Assembly (NCBI GenBank): GCA_030527205.1
Contig: JAUNBG010000005.1
Span: 1-64,000, forward strand
Reading direction: 5' to 3'
DNA: 64,000 bases
Source: Planctomycetia bacterium
GTDB lineage: Bacteria > Planctomycetota > Planctomycetia > Pirellulales > Thermoguttaceae
Position numbers and translations under genes: made by a program. Below are positions 8,845 to 17,666 of the stretch, piece after piece (the stretch's first letter is position 1; each line of letters opens with the position of its first letter). Under the pieces are notes generated by a model. That model was not told where the DNA came from, ran no database searches, and saw only the letters and a program-made list of their open reading frames with translations.

Positions 8845-9909
8845 ATGTTTGTTGATTTAACGCGCAAAATCGAAAGCGGAATGCCTGTTTATCCGGGCGA
8901 TCCCTTATTTCAATCGCGAATCGTCGCAGACCATTCTTTTGACGGTTTTCGTTGTTCCTGTTGGACAATAGGTTCTCATCTCGGAACTCATATCGATTCC
9001 CCCTTTCATCAATTTATCGACGGAGAAATCTTTGACGATTTATCTCTTGACTTTTTTGCTGGAAAGGCCGCTGTTATTGATTTGTCTCAAGATATCGACA
9101 TTTTTTATCGAAAAAATATTCAAAAATCATTTCATATTGAACCAGAATTATTAGAACCGTTTGAAAAAATATTTGAAAATGTTTCGCGAATTCTTATTCG
9201 AACAGGTTGGGATCGATATTGGAAATCGTCCGACTTTTATCGATTGTTTCCTTCTTTTTTGCCGGAAACAGCAGAATGGATCGCTGATTTTCCCATTAAA
9301 TTACTCGGATTGGAAACGCCCTCTCTTGCCGCTTTATCGATCGATGTTTCCGTTGATTCGCTCTCCGTTGATTCTCCTTTAAAGGAAGAGGTCAAAGATC
9401 GTTCCAAACGCTTACAATTAAAATTGAATCATTTAAAAAACAATTCTTTGAATTTTGGTTTGAATGAAGACGAATCCCCAAAAATCGAAACAAACGATAA
9501 AAGAAACAAAAAATGCAATATCGAAACAAATGACAGTCAAGTTGATAAATATTTAGCAAAACCAAAAGACCTTGATCTTAATCTTTCTGCTGAAAGAGCT
9601 CTTTCTGACGAAACAACAAGAATTGCCGATTTCTGTGAGGAAACGATTAATGAAGTCCAGCTTCATGCCGATCAGGAATGTCATCGCATTTTATTAGGAC
9701 GTCGTCCGCCCATTTTATTATTGGAAGGTCTGGTTCATTTAGAACAACTTCCGGCTTTTAAATTATCAAATGGAATCGAAAAAAAAGCGTCAGACTGTCA
9801 AAACGTTATTTCGTTTGACGAATCAAAAACATTTGTCCTGTATTGCTTTCCCTTGAACATTGAAAACGCAGACGGTTGTCCTGTTCGAGCCGTTGCGGAA
9901 ATAAAATGA
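8845..9909 (+). CDS. Cyclase-family metal hydrolase (kynurenine formamidase-like) with a large insert
   Basis: A 354-residue protein of the cyclase/KynB family, whose members hydrolyse amides or cyclise small molecules using a metal. The signature H45-x-GTH49-x-D51-x-P-x-H55 (SHLGTHIDSPFH) is intact. DLTRKIESGMPVYPGDP at the N-terminus, RILIRTGWDRYW and LLGLETPS also fit. Family members are usually near 210 residues. Here a Lys/Asp/Asn/Ser-rich stretch of roughly 105 residues (about 168-272) sits between the LGLETPS strand and HRILLGRRPPILLLEGL. The insert has no recognisable domain. The substrate is unknown. No clear operon partner. Confidence 0.85.
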   Translation: MFVDLTRKIESGMPVYPGDPLFQSRIVADHSFDGFRCSCWTIGSHLGTHIDSPFHQFIDGEIFDDLSLDFFAGKAAVIDLSQDIDIFYRKNIQKSFHIEPELLEPFEKIFENVSRILIRTGWDRYWKSSDFYRLFPSFLPETAEWIADFPIKLLGLETPSLAALSIDVSVDSLSVDSPLKEEVKDRSKRLQLKLNHLKNNSLNFGLNEDESPKIETNDKRNKKCNIETNDSQVDKYLAKPKDLDLNLSAERALSDETTRIADFCEETINEVQLHADQECHRILLGRRPPILLLEGLVHLEQLPAFKLSNGIEKKASDCQNVISFDESKTFVLYCFPLNIENADGCPVRAVAEIK

Positions 9910-10009
9910 TGTTTGATCCAATCAATTCTCAAAAGTATTTTTTGAAATTTCCTGATTTCTTTCTCTTCTCGCTTGGCATTCTTTGACTAAATGGATAAAA
10001 TGAAGATTT

Positions 10010-10120
10010 ATAAACTCAAGCTCGTTGAAAATCCCAAAGCATAGGTCCGCAAACGAATAGACGGATTAGGAAAAAGCGAAGCCTGTCGCGCTTACAGGTT
10101 TCGATATTTGGGTCGAAATC
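10010..10120 (+). repeat. Dispersed repeat family B, copy B5
   Basis: The clearest full copy. It opens TAAACTCAAGCTCGTTGAAA, has GGTCCGCAAACGAATAGACG and GGATTAGGAAAAAG, and ends in a 10-bp hairpin: CGAAGCCTGT pairs with ACAGGTTTCG across a 7-nt loop with one G-T pair. Family A copy A4 follows after 27 bp. Confidence 0.8.
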
Positions 10121-10147
10121 AATAGAATCTTCAATGATTTATTCTTT

Positions 10148-10257
10148 AAGGAAGTTCTAAAGACCGAGATTTTTTAACAAACGCATTTCGGTTAAAGTTG
10201 TTGAAACTGGTTTTTGCGGACGAGACGGCGATCCTCTGGGAGGGTTAGAACTTCCTT
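10148..10257 (+). repeat. Dispersed palindromic repeat family A, copy A4
   Basis: Left end AAGGAAGTTCTAA and right end TTAGAACTTCCTT are perfect complements over 13 bp. The core ACAAACGCATTTCGG and GTTTTTGCGGACGAGACG match A1 and A6. It sits about 130 bp upstream of the BASS transporter. Confidence 0.9.
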
Positions 10258-10388
10258 TTATTTAATTGCAAACCAGTCCCAAGTTTTCTTAAATGTCGTT
10301 TTTTATCCCTGTCAAGAATGAACGATTGTTTTTAAAATAATCTGTTGCTTCTTTAACAAATAATTCAAATAAGTTTTAATAAATTTTT

Positions 10389-11462
10389 ATGAATACATTT
10401 CGTCATTATCTAACAAAGTATTTATTGCTTTGGCTTGTTTTGGCCTGTTTTTTTGCCTTTTTCTGGAAAAAGTTTTGCGGAGCAGAAATATCAAATCCGT
10501 TTTTGCTTTCCAAATGGGCAATGCAAATGTTTATCGCCTTAACAATGCTGATGATTGGTTCTCTTTTGCCAATTGAAGAGGTTAAGCAAGTTGGGCGGCG
10601 CTGGAAAACAGTTTTTGGAGGAACAGCAGTTCAATTTATATCAATGCCGCTTTTGGCCTTTCTGACGGCTCATCTTTTTCATTTGAATAACGCTTATTTT
10701 ATTGGAGTTGTTCTGGTCGGCTGTGTGCCGGGCGCAATGGCTTCGAATATGTTGACAATGATAGCGCGAGGAAATGTCAGCTATTCAGTCAGTCTGACAA
10801 CATCGGCAACTCTTTTATCGCCCTTTATTGTTCCGTTTGCTTTGGTTGTTTGCCTTGGAACCCGAGTTTCCCTTAATGTAACGGAAATATCGCTGACTTT
10901 GCTTTTAACTGTTGTTTTGCCCGTTGTTTTAGGATTTTCCTTTTCCAGAATTTCTCAATTATGGCAAAATTTATCAGAGAAAATAGGCGAAATAGTTGCA
11001 AATATTGTTATTATCTGGATTATAGCGTCTGTTGTTGCGCAAAATCGAGAACTTATTTTTCAATTAAATCCGATTCTCTTTTTGGCTTTGCTTTTTTTGA
11101 ATCTCGGAGGTTATATGGCGGGCTATTGGGGCGGTTTTTTAATGAAAATCGACTCAAAAATGCGTCGAGCTCTGGTTCTGGAGATCGGAATGCAGAATGC
11201 CGGCTTGGGGACTTTTTTGGCAACGCAATATTTTCCAAAAACGCCTGAAGCCGCTCTTTGTTGCGCAATGTATACATTCGGCTGCATGTTTACCGGAATT
11301 ATTCTGGCTCAGGTTTGTCGAAATTTCTTTTCGAATGATTTATTGACTCTTTCTTCCGATGAGATTGCGTCAGTTCAAAACGAAACGCCCTCTTTATCGA
11401 AAATGACTTCAGTCAGCGATACAAATGTTTTGCCAAATGATTCCCAAAAGGACGCAAGCTGA
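10389..11462 (+). CDS. BASS-family (bile acid:sodium symporter-like) transporter
   Basis: A 357-residue inner-membrane protein with about ten hydrophobic helices. The fold is marked by the crossover-type motifs VGCVPGAMASNMLTMIARG (about residues 118-136) and LEIGMQNAGLGTFLATQYF (about 263-281), which line the sodium and substrate sites in this family. Members move bile acids, pyruvate, pantothenate or other organic anions with sodium; the substrate here is unknown. The polar tail after residue 320 is low-complexity. The ATG has no clear ribosome site. It lies 112 bp before the GH38-like gene and might be co-transcribed with it. Confidence 0.88.
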   Translation: MNTFRHYLTKYLLLWLVLACFFAFFWKKFCGAEISNPFLLSKWAMQMFIALTMLMIGSLLPIEEVKQVGRRWKTVFGGTAVQFISMPLLAFLTAHLFHLNNAYFIGVVLVGCVPGAMASNMLTMIARGNVSYSVSLTTSATLLSPFIVPFALVVCLGTRVSLNVTEISLTLLLTVVLPVVLGFSFSRISQLWQNLSEKIGEIVANIVIIWIIASVVAQNRELIFQLNPILFLALLFLNLGGYMAGYWGGFLMKIDSKMRRALVLEIGMQNAGLGTFLATQYFPKTPEAALCCAMYTFGCMFTGIILAQVCRNFFSNDLLTLSSDEIASVQNETPSLSKMTSVSDTNVLPNDSQKDAS

Positions 11463-11574
11463 TCTTTGTTTTGAAAAAATTTGGAGATTTTGTTTTTGGG
11501 ATTCGTTTGATTATGAATTGAAATAACAGAGTCAGACTATTAATAGACTTCAGAATATAAGGATTCAATCAATC

Positions 11575-14500
11575 GTGATCGTTTTACTCCCTTGTTACAG
11601 TTTGGAAGATTTTTCTCTTTATCGAAGCTCGGAAGAATCAGATGAAATCTTTTCCGCCTGGTCGGCGCTTTATCATCCCGCATTGATTGAAAAAATGAAT
11701 AAAATCCCTCGTTGGGAACCTGCTGGAAATCCAATGTCAGGGCGAAGTTATTCTTTAATTTTGATTCCGCCCTGTTGCGAGTCAAAAATTCCTGCAAGTT
11801 GGCTTAAGGAAGTTGAAGCGTCTGAGGCTATTTTAGTCCGCGGAAAATCGTCTCGCTCTGAAATGATTGCCGACGCATTGAAACAGCTGGGAATTGACAA
11901 TTCGTCTTTCGATTCGGAAACGGTTGAGTCTTTTTTATCTTTAGGTTTTTGTCATTTGTTGACTGAATTGTTGACTCGAAAATTGCGATATATGAGCAAT
12001 TTGGATGCACAAAATTTTGAGAATCGAATATTTGATGCGGTTAAGGCGGCTCAACAAAAACGCAGCGACGCCGTTGCCGATGGATTGCAAAATGCCTTTG
12101 ATCTGCTTTGTCAATCGAAAGAGTATTTCTTTCCAACGGCAGTCAAGTTTCTGGATTTGACTTGGATTGAAGAAGATGATTTGGCAGAAAATCTTCCCGC
12201 GATGATTCAACGTCGACAAAAACGTCAGGAAATAACGAATCTCGTTCTTCCTGAACCTTTATTGGAAACGTTGCAAAAGAATCATCCGCAAACGTTGGAT
12301 TTATTAAAAGAAGAAATTAACGCCGATCGGGTTCATTTGATTGGGAGTGACGCAGGCGAATCGCCTTTATATTTGTTGTCAGCAACAGAAATGGCAGAAA
12401 AAATAAAGAAAGGGCGTCAACATTATTTTGATTTCTTCAATATTTATCCAACGGTTTTCGGACGGCAATCAGCCGGTTATTCTCCGATTCTTCCGCAAAT
12501 TCTGAGACAATGCGGTTATCGCGGCGCTTTGGCTTGGACGAATGACGGTTGGTCCTTAAATGGAGAACGGCAAAGTCTCATTTTCTGGAAGACGCCAGAC
12601 GGTTCCTGTTTTCCAACATTGTCCAAGCAACCGATTGACGCTGAATCGGGCGAAAATTTTATGCTTTTGCCCGATTCGCTTGGCAATACATATTATTCGG
12701 ATAAAAATATTTCTGCCATTTTTGCTCATCGTCCCAATAAAGAATCCATTTGGTTGGGGGATATTTTTCGAATGAATCGTTTTGCCCCGGTTTTAGGACA
12801 GATTTATTCTATTGAAAAATATTTTGAGATTGCCGGAAAAACGGGACTCAAAAAAGAGTTCGAAAAAGATGACTTTCGAACGAACTTTCTAACAAGAGCT
12901 TCTAAAAACAATATTGCGGACTCGGTTTCTGTCTGGCAAAAAAATCATTGGAAAAATTTTGTTCAGCAGAATGATAAAGGAATCGAAATAGTTTCTTCAT
13001 TGATATTAAAAAAAGATAAATTTATTTCGTCGCAAATATCAAGTTCAATAGTTTCGAACATTTTAAAGGAAGCTTTTGAACAAACGTTTCTTTATGCTTT
13101 GGGCAATGATTGTTCAAACTCAACGACCCCATTCCCTATTGAGCCTCAAAACAACTTTCGTTCGTTTCCGGTCGAAAAGACATTTGAAGCAAAAAACAAA
13201 GATTCGGAAATTGGTTATTTGATCGTTAATCCGTCTTTGAGCGAAGAATCAATCATTTTGGATGAGCGTTTTGGCGAAATTTCTCAAGAACATTCGCATT
13301 TGATTTCTGTTTCGATTCGGGAAGAAAAAAACTATCGATTGTTGAAGCTTCCTGCAATGAGTCGAATTTGGATTCCGCAACGTTTGCCCAATTCTTTAAA
13401 TGAAGAAACGCTTTTGCAAAAAAACGAGAATAAATCAAATTTTTTAAAACGCCCAAGAGAAGAACAGTTGCCGATTGCAAAAACAAGCTTTTTCAGAAAA
13501 TTGAAATCAAAATGGTTGGGAAATGAGGACAATTCTGATTCAAAAACCCCTTCAATGGCCGATTATTTTGAAGAACGTTTTTCCAAAACAGAAATCGATC
13601 AATATTATCGCCTTTGTAACGAATTTTTTGAAGTTCGAATTGACCCAATAACAGGGGAAATGCGCCGTTTGACAACATTTTCGCAACCCGTAATGCGAGG
13701 GGACGCCTTAGCCAACGGTTTGTTGCGACAACCGAGTCGCGGAAATCGGTTTGCCTTTCAGCTTTGTTTGAAACTTTCCGATGAACAGCGGATATCTGAT
13801 CAACGATCAAAAGAGGATGCTAATTTTGGCTATTCAATAATGTCGGCAGATCAAATTGAAATTCTTTCAACGGGACCATTTTTCGGAAGAATTCAAATAC
13901 AGGGACGCTTGATGGCTCCTGACGGCGAAATGCTCTCTCGTTTTACGCAAATTTTAACGATTCAACGGGCCAGTCGAATTATTGATGTCTGGTTGAAATT
14001 TGATCCAGTTAAACTTCCAACCAAACATTATTGGGACAATTATTTGGGTTGTCGTTTTGCCTGGAAAGATTCTTCAGCCGATGTTCTCGTTGGAAATCAT
14101 CATTCGCTTTGGACAACTTCCCGCGATTATTTGCAAGCGCCGCATTGCGTCGATATTCGAAGCGACAAGTTCTATGGAATAACAATTTTATCGGCTGGCC
14201 TTCCTTTTTATCGACGCTTTGGATTGCATCGGCTTGACTCTGTTTTGATTCCAGCCAATGAATCGCAACGAATTTTCCGGTTTGGCATTGGCGTCGATCT
14301 GGCGAATCCGATTCAGGTTGCTCAACTTTATGGAAATGATTCTATTATTGTTTTAGATAATTGTCCTAAACTCAAATGGACTTTTGAGCAATTTATAAAA
14401 GTTGAAGTTCCCAATATCATTCCGTTATCAATCGAACCTGTTTATGAAAATAAATCAAATATTGGCTCTCTTTTGGGAATCAGAGTTGTTTTTCAGGAAA

Positions 14501-14673
14501 CGGAAAATAAAAAAACAGTCTCAACCCTTAAACTTTCTGTTCCTGTTAAAAAAGTTAATATTGTCAATATGGAGAATATTGTTTTGGATGAAATTTGCTT
14601 GAAGAATCATCAAGCGTTTGATTTGTCATTGAACCCGAAACAGATTTTGAAGATTGAAATCTGTTTTAAATAA
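11575..14673 (+). CDS. GH38-like glycoside hydrolase (alpha-mannosidase-related)
   Basis: A 1,032-residue protein with the layout of glycoside hydrolase family 38. The N-terminal alpha/beta part includes YPTVFGRQSAGYSPILPQIL followed by RQCGYRGALAWT (about residues 288-322), matching the family region where a conserved Asp normally sits. The C-terminal beta-sandwich region begins around EFFEVRIDPITGEMRRLT (about 682-699). A variable, Asn/Lys-rich stretch lies near 606-665. The nucleophile Asp is not certain, so activity is not proven. No signal peptide is seen. GTG start with AAGGA about 12 bp upstream. A terminator-like hairpin lies at 14904-14945. Confidence 0.72.
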   Translation: MIVLLPCYSLEDFSLYRSSEESDEIFSAWSALYHPALIEKMNKIPRWEPAGNPMSGRSYSLILIPPCCESKIPASWLKEVEASEAILVRGKSSRSEMIADALKQLGIDNSSFDSETVESFLSLGFCHLLTELLTRKLRYMSNLDAQNFENRIFDAVKAAQQKRSDAVADGLQNAFDLLCQSKEYFFPTAVKFLDLTWIEEDDLAENLPAMIQRRQKRQEITNLVLPEPLLETLQKNHPQTLDLLKEEINADRVHLIGSDAGESPLYLLSATEMAEKIKKGRQHYFDFFNIYPTVFGRQSAGYSPILPQILRQCGYRGALAWTNDGWSLNGERQSLIFWKTPDGSCFPTLSKQPIDAESGENFMLLPDSLGNTYYSDKNISAIFAHRPNKESIWLGDIFRMNRFAPVLGQIYSIEKYFEIAGKTGLKKEFEKDDFRTNFLTRASKNNIADSVSVWQKNHWKNFVQQNDKGIEIVSSLILKKDKFISSQISSSIVSNILKEAFEQTFLYALGNDCSNSTTPFPIEPQNNFRSFPVEKTFEAKNKDSEIGYLIVNPSLSEESIILDERFGEISQEHSHLISVSIREEKNYRLLKLPAMSRIWIPQRLPNSLNEETLLQKNENKSNFLKRPREEQLPIAKTSFFRKLKSKWLGNEDNSDSKTPSMADYFEERFSKTEIDQYYRLCNEFFEVRIDPITGEMRRLTTFSQPVMRGDALANGLLRQPSRGNRFAFQLCLKLSDEQRISDQRSKEDANFGYSIMSADQIEILSTGPFFGRIQIQGRLMAPDGEMLSRFTQILTIQRASRIIDVWLKFDPVKLPTKHYWDNYLGCRFAWKDSSADVLVGNHHSLWTTSRDYLQAPHCVDIRSDKFYGITILSAGLPFYRRFGLHRLDSVLIPANESQRIFRFGIGVDLANPIQVAQLYGNDSIIVLDNCPKLKWTFEQFIKVEVPNIIPLSIEPVYENKSNIGSLLGIRVVFQETENKKTVSTLKLSVPVKKVNIVNMENIVLDEICLKNHQAFDLSLNPKQILKIEICFK

Positions 14674-14806
14674 ATTGTAATCAATTATAATCAAGCCAAT
14701 TGAAAAATCAGATATTCAGGTTCGGAAATATAAAAATCGATTTTTTCAGCAAGCTTGAGCCAATTTCAGGTCAAAAAATATTTTTTTAAATTAGTTAATA
14801 TAATAA

Positions 14807-14945
14807 CTGAGTTTTCCCTGGTTTTTGAAATTGAGGAGAAAAGTTTGGAAACTTGTAATGACTGTTTTCGGGACGGGCGAAACGATTGCCTTTCGGATGG
14901 GACAGGGCGACGGTTTTTCGACTGATTTAAACGTCGTCCCTTTTT
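14807..14945 (+). ncRNA. Candidate small RNA, copy C2, ending in a terminator
   Basis: It begins with ACTGAGTTTTCCCTGGTTTT, which matches C1 at 7858, directly after a TATAAT box (14800-14805). It ends at a Rho-independent hairpin (GGGCGACG with CGTCGTCCC, then TTTTT) at 14904-14945. The span is about 140 nt with no reading frame. The hairpin could instead be the terminator of the GH38-like gene, with the element only a repeat. Confidence 0.35.
14904..14945 (+). terminator. Rho-independent terminator
   Basis: GGGCGACG (14905-14912) pairs with CGTCGTCCC (14932-14940), followed by five T. It lies 230 bp past the GH38-like gene and would stop that transcript or the candidate RNA. Confidence 0.65.
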
Positions 14946-15188
14946 GTGAAACATCGAATCGTCTTTGCTTTTGACTTTTATTGGATTATTTTTTGACGAA
15001 ACAGGTCAAAACCAGAACTCTGAAAAGGTTAAAGGATCTCAAAACGCGTCAATTCGAACTTAGATTGATCATTTAGAAACTGGGGAAAGATTAGATTATT
15101 CGGATTATAACGACAATAATTTAAGACATTTTTGAGAAATAGTCTTATCGCTTGCAAAATCTTATCCATATTTTAACTGAGGAAAACA

Positions 15189-16019
15189 ATGCCCAACAAT
15201 CCAGCTCAAATTGGTCCTTATTGCTGCGGCCAAGATCAACCGCTCCTGTTAATTGCCGGACCTTGCGTTTTGCAACGGGAAGCCGCTCTTATTATTGCCA
15301 AACGGCTTTGCGAAATTGGAAAAACGCTTTTAAATCGGGGGTTTGAAATTCAAATTATATTCAAAGGGTCGTTTGATAAAGCAAATCGAACGAGTCTTTC
15401 CGCTTTTCGCGGGCCGGGACTCGAAGAAGGTCTCGAAATTCTCTCTGCGGTTAAAGCGCAAACGGGACTTCCCGTAACAACGGACATTCATGAAACCAGT
15501 CAGGCAAAAGCGGTCGGAGAAATCTGCGATCTTATTCAGATTCCTGCTTTTCTTTCTCGTCAGACAGACCTTTTGATTTCTGCGGCTCAAACAGGCAAGG
15601 CGGTTCATGCGAAAAAAGGTCAATTTATGTCCCCCTTCGATATGAAATATGTCGTTGGAAAACTTGAGGAATCTGGATGCTCAAATATTCTTTTAGGAGA
15701 ACGAGGAACTTTTTTTGGTTATGGACAACTGGTTAATGATTTTCGCTCTTTAATTGTTATGCGGCAATGGGGGACGCCAATTGTTTATGATGCGACGCAT
15801 AGCGTTCAGGAGCCTGGCGGCAAAGGAAATTGTTCTGGCGGAAATAGAATGTTCGTTGGTCCGTTGGCCAAAGCGGCAGCGGCGATTGGTATTGACGCTC
15901 TTTTTCTTGAAACATTTCCCAATCCTGACGATTCGCCTTGCGACGGGCCAAATATGATTTCGCTTGATCAACTGGAAGGGTTGCTTGTTCAGGTTTTGAG
16001 GATTAGAAATATAGCTTAA
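15189..16019 (+). CDS. kdsA: 3-deoxy-8-phosphooctulonate synthase
   Basis: A 276-residue Kdo-8-phosphate synthase, which joins phosphoenolpyruvate to arabinose-5-phosphate to make the Kdo of LPS inner core. Family motifs: [47 protein letters not shown], and VYDATHSVQ followed by EPGG. C26 in AGPC stands where metal-independent enzymes have Asn. With the later His, Glu ([11 protein letters not shown]) and Asp (CDGPN) it predicts the metal-dependent class. ATG with GAGG upstream. Together with lpxC it shows that lipid A/Kdo synthesis genes exist in this genome. Confidence 0.97.
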   Translation: MPNNPAQIGPYCCGQDQPLLLIAGPCVLQREAALIIAKRLCEIGKTLLNRGFEIQIIFKGSFDKANRTSLSAFRGPGLEEGLEILSAVKAQTGLPVTTDIHETSQAKAVGEICDLIQIPAFLSRQTDLLISAAQTGKAVHAKKGQFMSPFDMKYVVGKLEESGCSNILLGERGTFFGYGQLVNDFRSLIVMRQWGTPIVYDATHSVQEPGGKGNCSGGNRMFVGPLAKAAAAIGIDALFLETFPNPDDSPCDGPNMISLDQLEGLLVQVLRIRNIA

Positions 16020-16518
16020 TCGGGAGGAGATCAGAGAGTTTTTTTGATCCCGAAACGAATAACAGGGCGAGCAACGAACTTCGCTTTCTGAGACCGTTGT
16101 TATTATTGCCGGGCTTGCATACGCAAAATCAAGAGGGTTAATGGTTTGAAAAAAGGTTTAAAAATCATTTTTCCTTAAAAAATTTCTTTAAGAAAACAAG
16201 GTTTTCGTTTTTCAAACTTAAAGAATTACGGAATTCAATCGTCTTCAATTTGGATCTAATCGGAGCGTCGTTTGGTTGAAATGCTGTCCTTATTGGTTGC
16301 TTAGTTCTTCGAAAAGACAGGCAATATTAAGAGAAGAAAACTTCGAAAAACGGGATTCATTCCCCCTTTAATTATTAAGGCGGGCTTTTGAATCATTGTT
16401 TTAGTTTTAATAATTTGAAACAAAATAACGAATTACAGAACATTGGCAATTTGTTTCTGACAACTTGAGACAATTTGGACAATTTAAGGTTTATGGACAA
16501 AATAAACAGGGCGAAAAA
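16020..16518. other. Intergenic region between kdsA and pyrK
   Basis: About 500 bp without a supported gene. A loose stem (CGGGA...TCCCG) lies at 16020-16055 just after kdsA, without a T-run long enough to call a terminator. No family A or B repeat was recognised. Confidence 0.45.
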
Positions 16519-17409
16519 ATGAAGCAATCATTTTGCAATGGATCAACGACTCCCCGTTGGACAGGGGAAGTTCAGGTTACTGAAAATCGAAAAATCGCAG
16601 AAAAGACTTGGAGAATTTCTCTAAAGGCTCCAGATTTTATTCCTTTGATTTCTTCGGGACAATTTGTTATGCTTCGACTTATTCAGCGGAATGATCCTCT
16701 TTTAGGTCGACCATTTGCGATTTATTCTATTGATTTGCAAACAGAAACTGTTGATATTGTCTATTTAACTGTTGGGAAAATGACGCAACAATTAACAGAA
16801 ATTCGTCCAGGCGATCGACTCGAACTTTGGGGACCGCTTGGGAATGGTTGGAACGAAATGAAAAAAAGTTGGACGCGTTCAAATTGTCCGGAACATTTAA
16901 TTATGGTCGCAGGGGGCATTGGTCAGACCCCTTTTTATTTATTGTCTCAGGAAATTCTGGCAGAAAATCAGAATTCGGAAAAGGCAATCAGAACTTTTCC
17001 TTCAAAATTGTCATTGTTATTTGGCGCTCAAACGAAGTCTCGATTTTCCTGTTTGGACGATTTTGAAAGATTGGGAATTGATGTTCATTTGACTACAGAG
17101 GATGGGTCGGCGGGACAAAAGGGGTTAATAACATCGATTATTCCGAATATTGTCGAAAAGTCAGGCTGTTCCGAAGCGAAAACTGTTATCGCTGCTTGCG
17201 GACCTCATCCTTTGTTGAAAGCGGTTGCTTTATTGGCTCAGAATCAAAAAATGGAATGCTGGACTTCTTTGGAATCATCAATGGCCTGCGGACTAGGAAT
17301 CTGTTTTAGTTGCGTCATCAAATATCGAGATGATCAAGGTCAATGGGATTATCGACGAACTTGCGTCGATGGGCCTGTTTTTAACGCCGCTCGACTTTGT
17401 TGGGATTAG
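16519..17409 (+). CDS. pyrK: Dihydroorotate dehydrogenase electron-transfer subunit
   Basis: A ferredoxin-reductase-type flavoprotein of 296 residues. GRPFAIYSID is the FAD-binding motif, MVAGGIGQTPFYLL the NAD-binding loop, and ACGPHPLLKAV follows. The C-terminus holds the 2Fe-2S ligands C257, C262, C265 and C282 (CGLGICFSC...RRTC), the PyrK arrangement. It passes electrons between PyrD and NAD in pyrimidine synthesis. The ATG at 16519 is chosen because it has GGGCGAAAA upstream and opens right at the domain; a TTG 54 bp earlier is less likely. pyrD is not adjacent, so a related reductase remains possible. Confidence 0.85.
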   Translation: MKQSFCNGSTTPRWTGEVQVTENRKIAEKTWRISLKAPDFIPLISSGQFVMLRLIQRNDPLLGRPFAIYSIDLQTETVDIVYLTVGKMTQQLTEIRPGDRLELWGPLGNGWNEMKKSWTRSNCPEHLIMVAGGIGQTPFYLLSQEILAENQNSEKAIRTFPSKLSLLFGAQTKSRFSCLDDFERLGIDVHLTTEDGSAGQKGLITSIIPNIVEKSGCSEAKTVIAACGPHPLLKAVALLAQNQKMECWTSLESSMACGLGICFSCVIKYRDDQGQWDYRRTCVDGPVFNAARLCWD

Positions 17410-17666
17410 AGTTGCTCGCGCTGTTGCCGCCTTAAGAATTCGATATTTCAATTGACTTGAGTTCAAGATTATTTTGATAAGCCTTAAATTCAATATTGCT
17501 TTTGAAAACATTAAAATCAAACAAAATCATACAACCGGACAAAATTTTCAGACTTTCGCAACTTTTTTGCGAGGAATCTTTTCTTATGTTAAAATTTACA
17601 TTATAATAAAAACAGGAAGAATAAGGCTGATAAATATTTTGGGTAAAATTTGCCGAAAGGAATATT

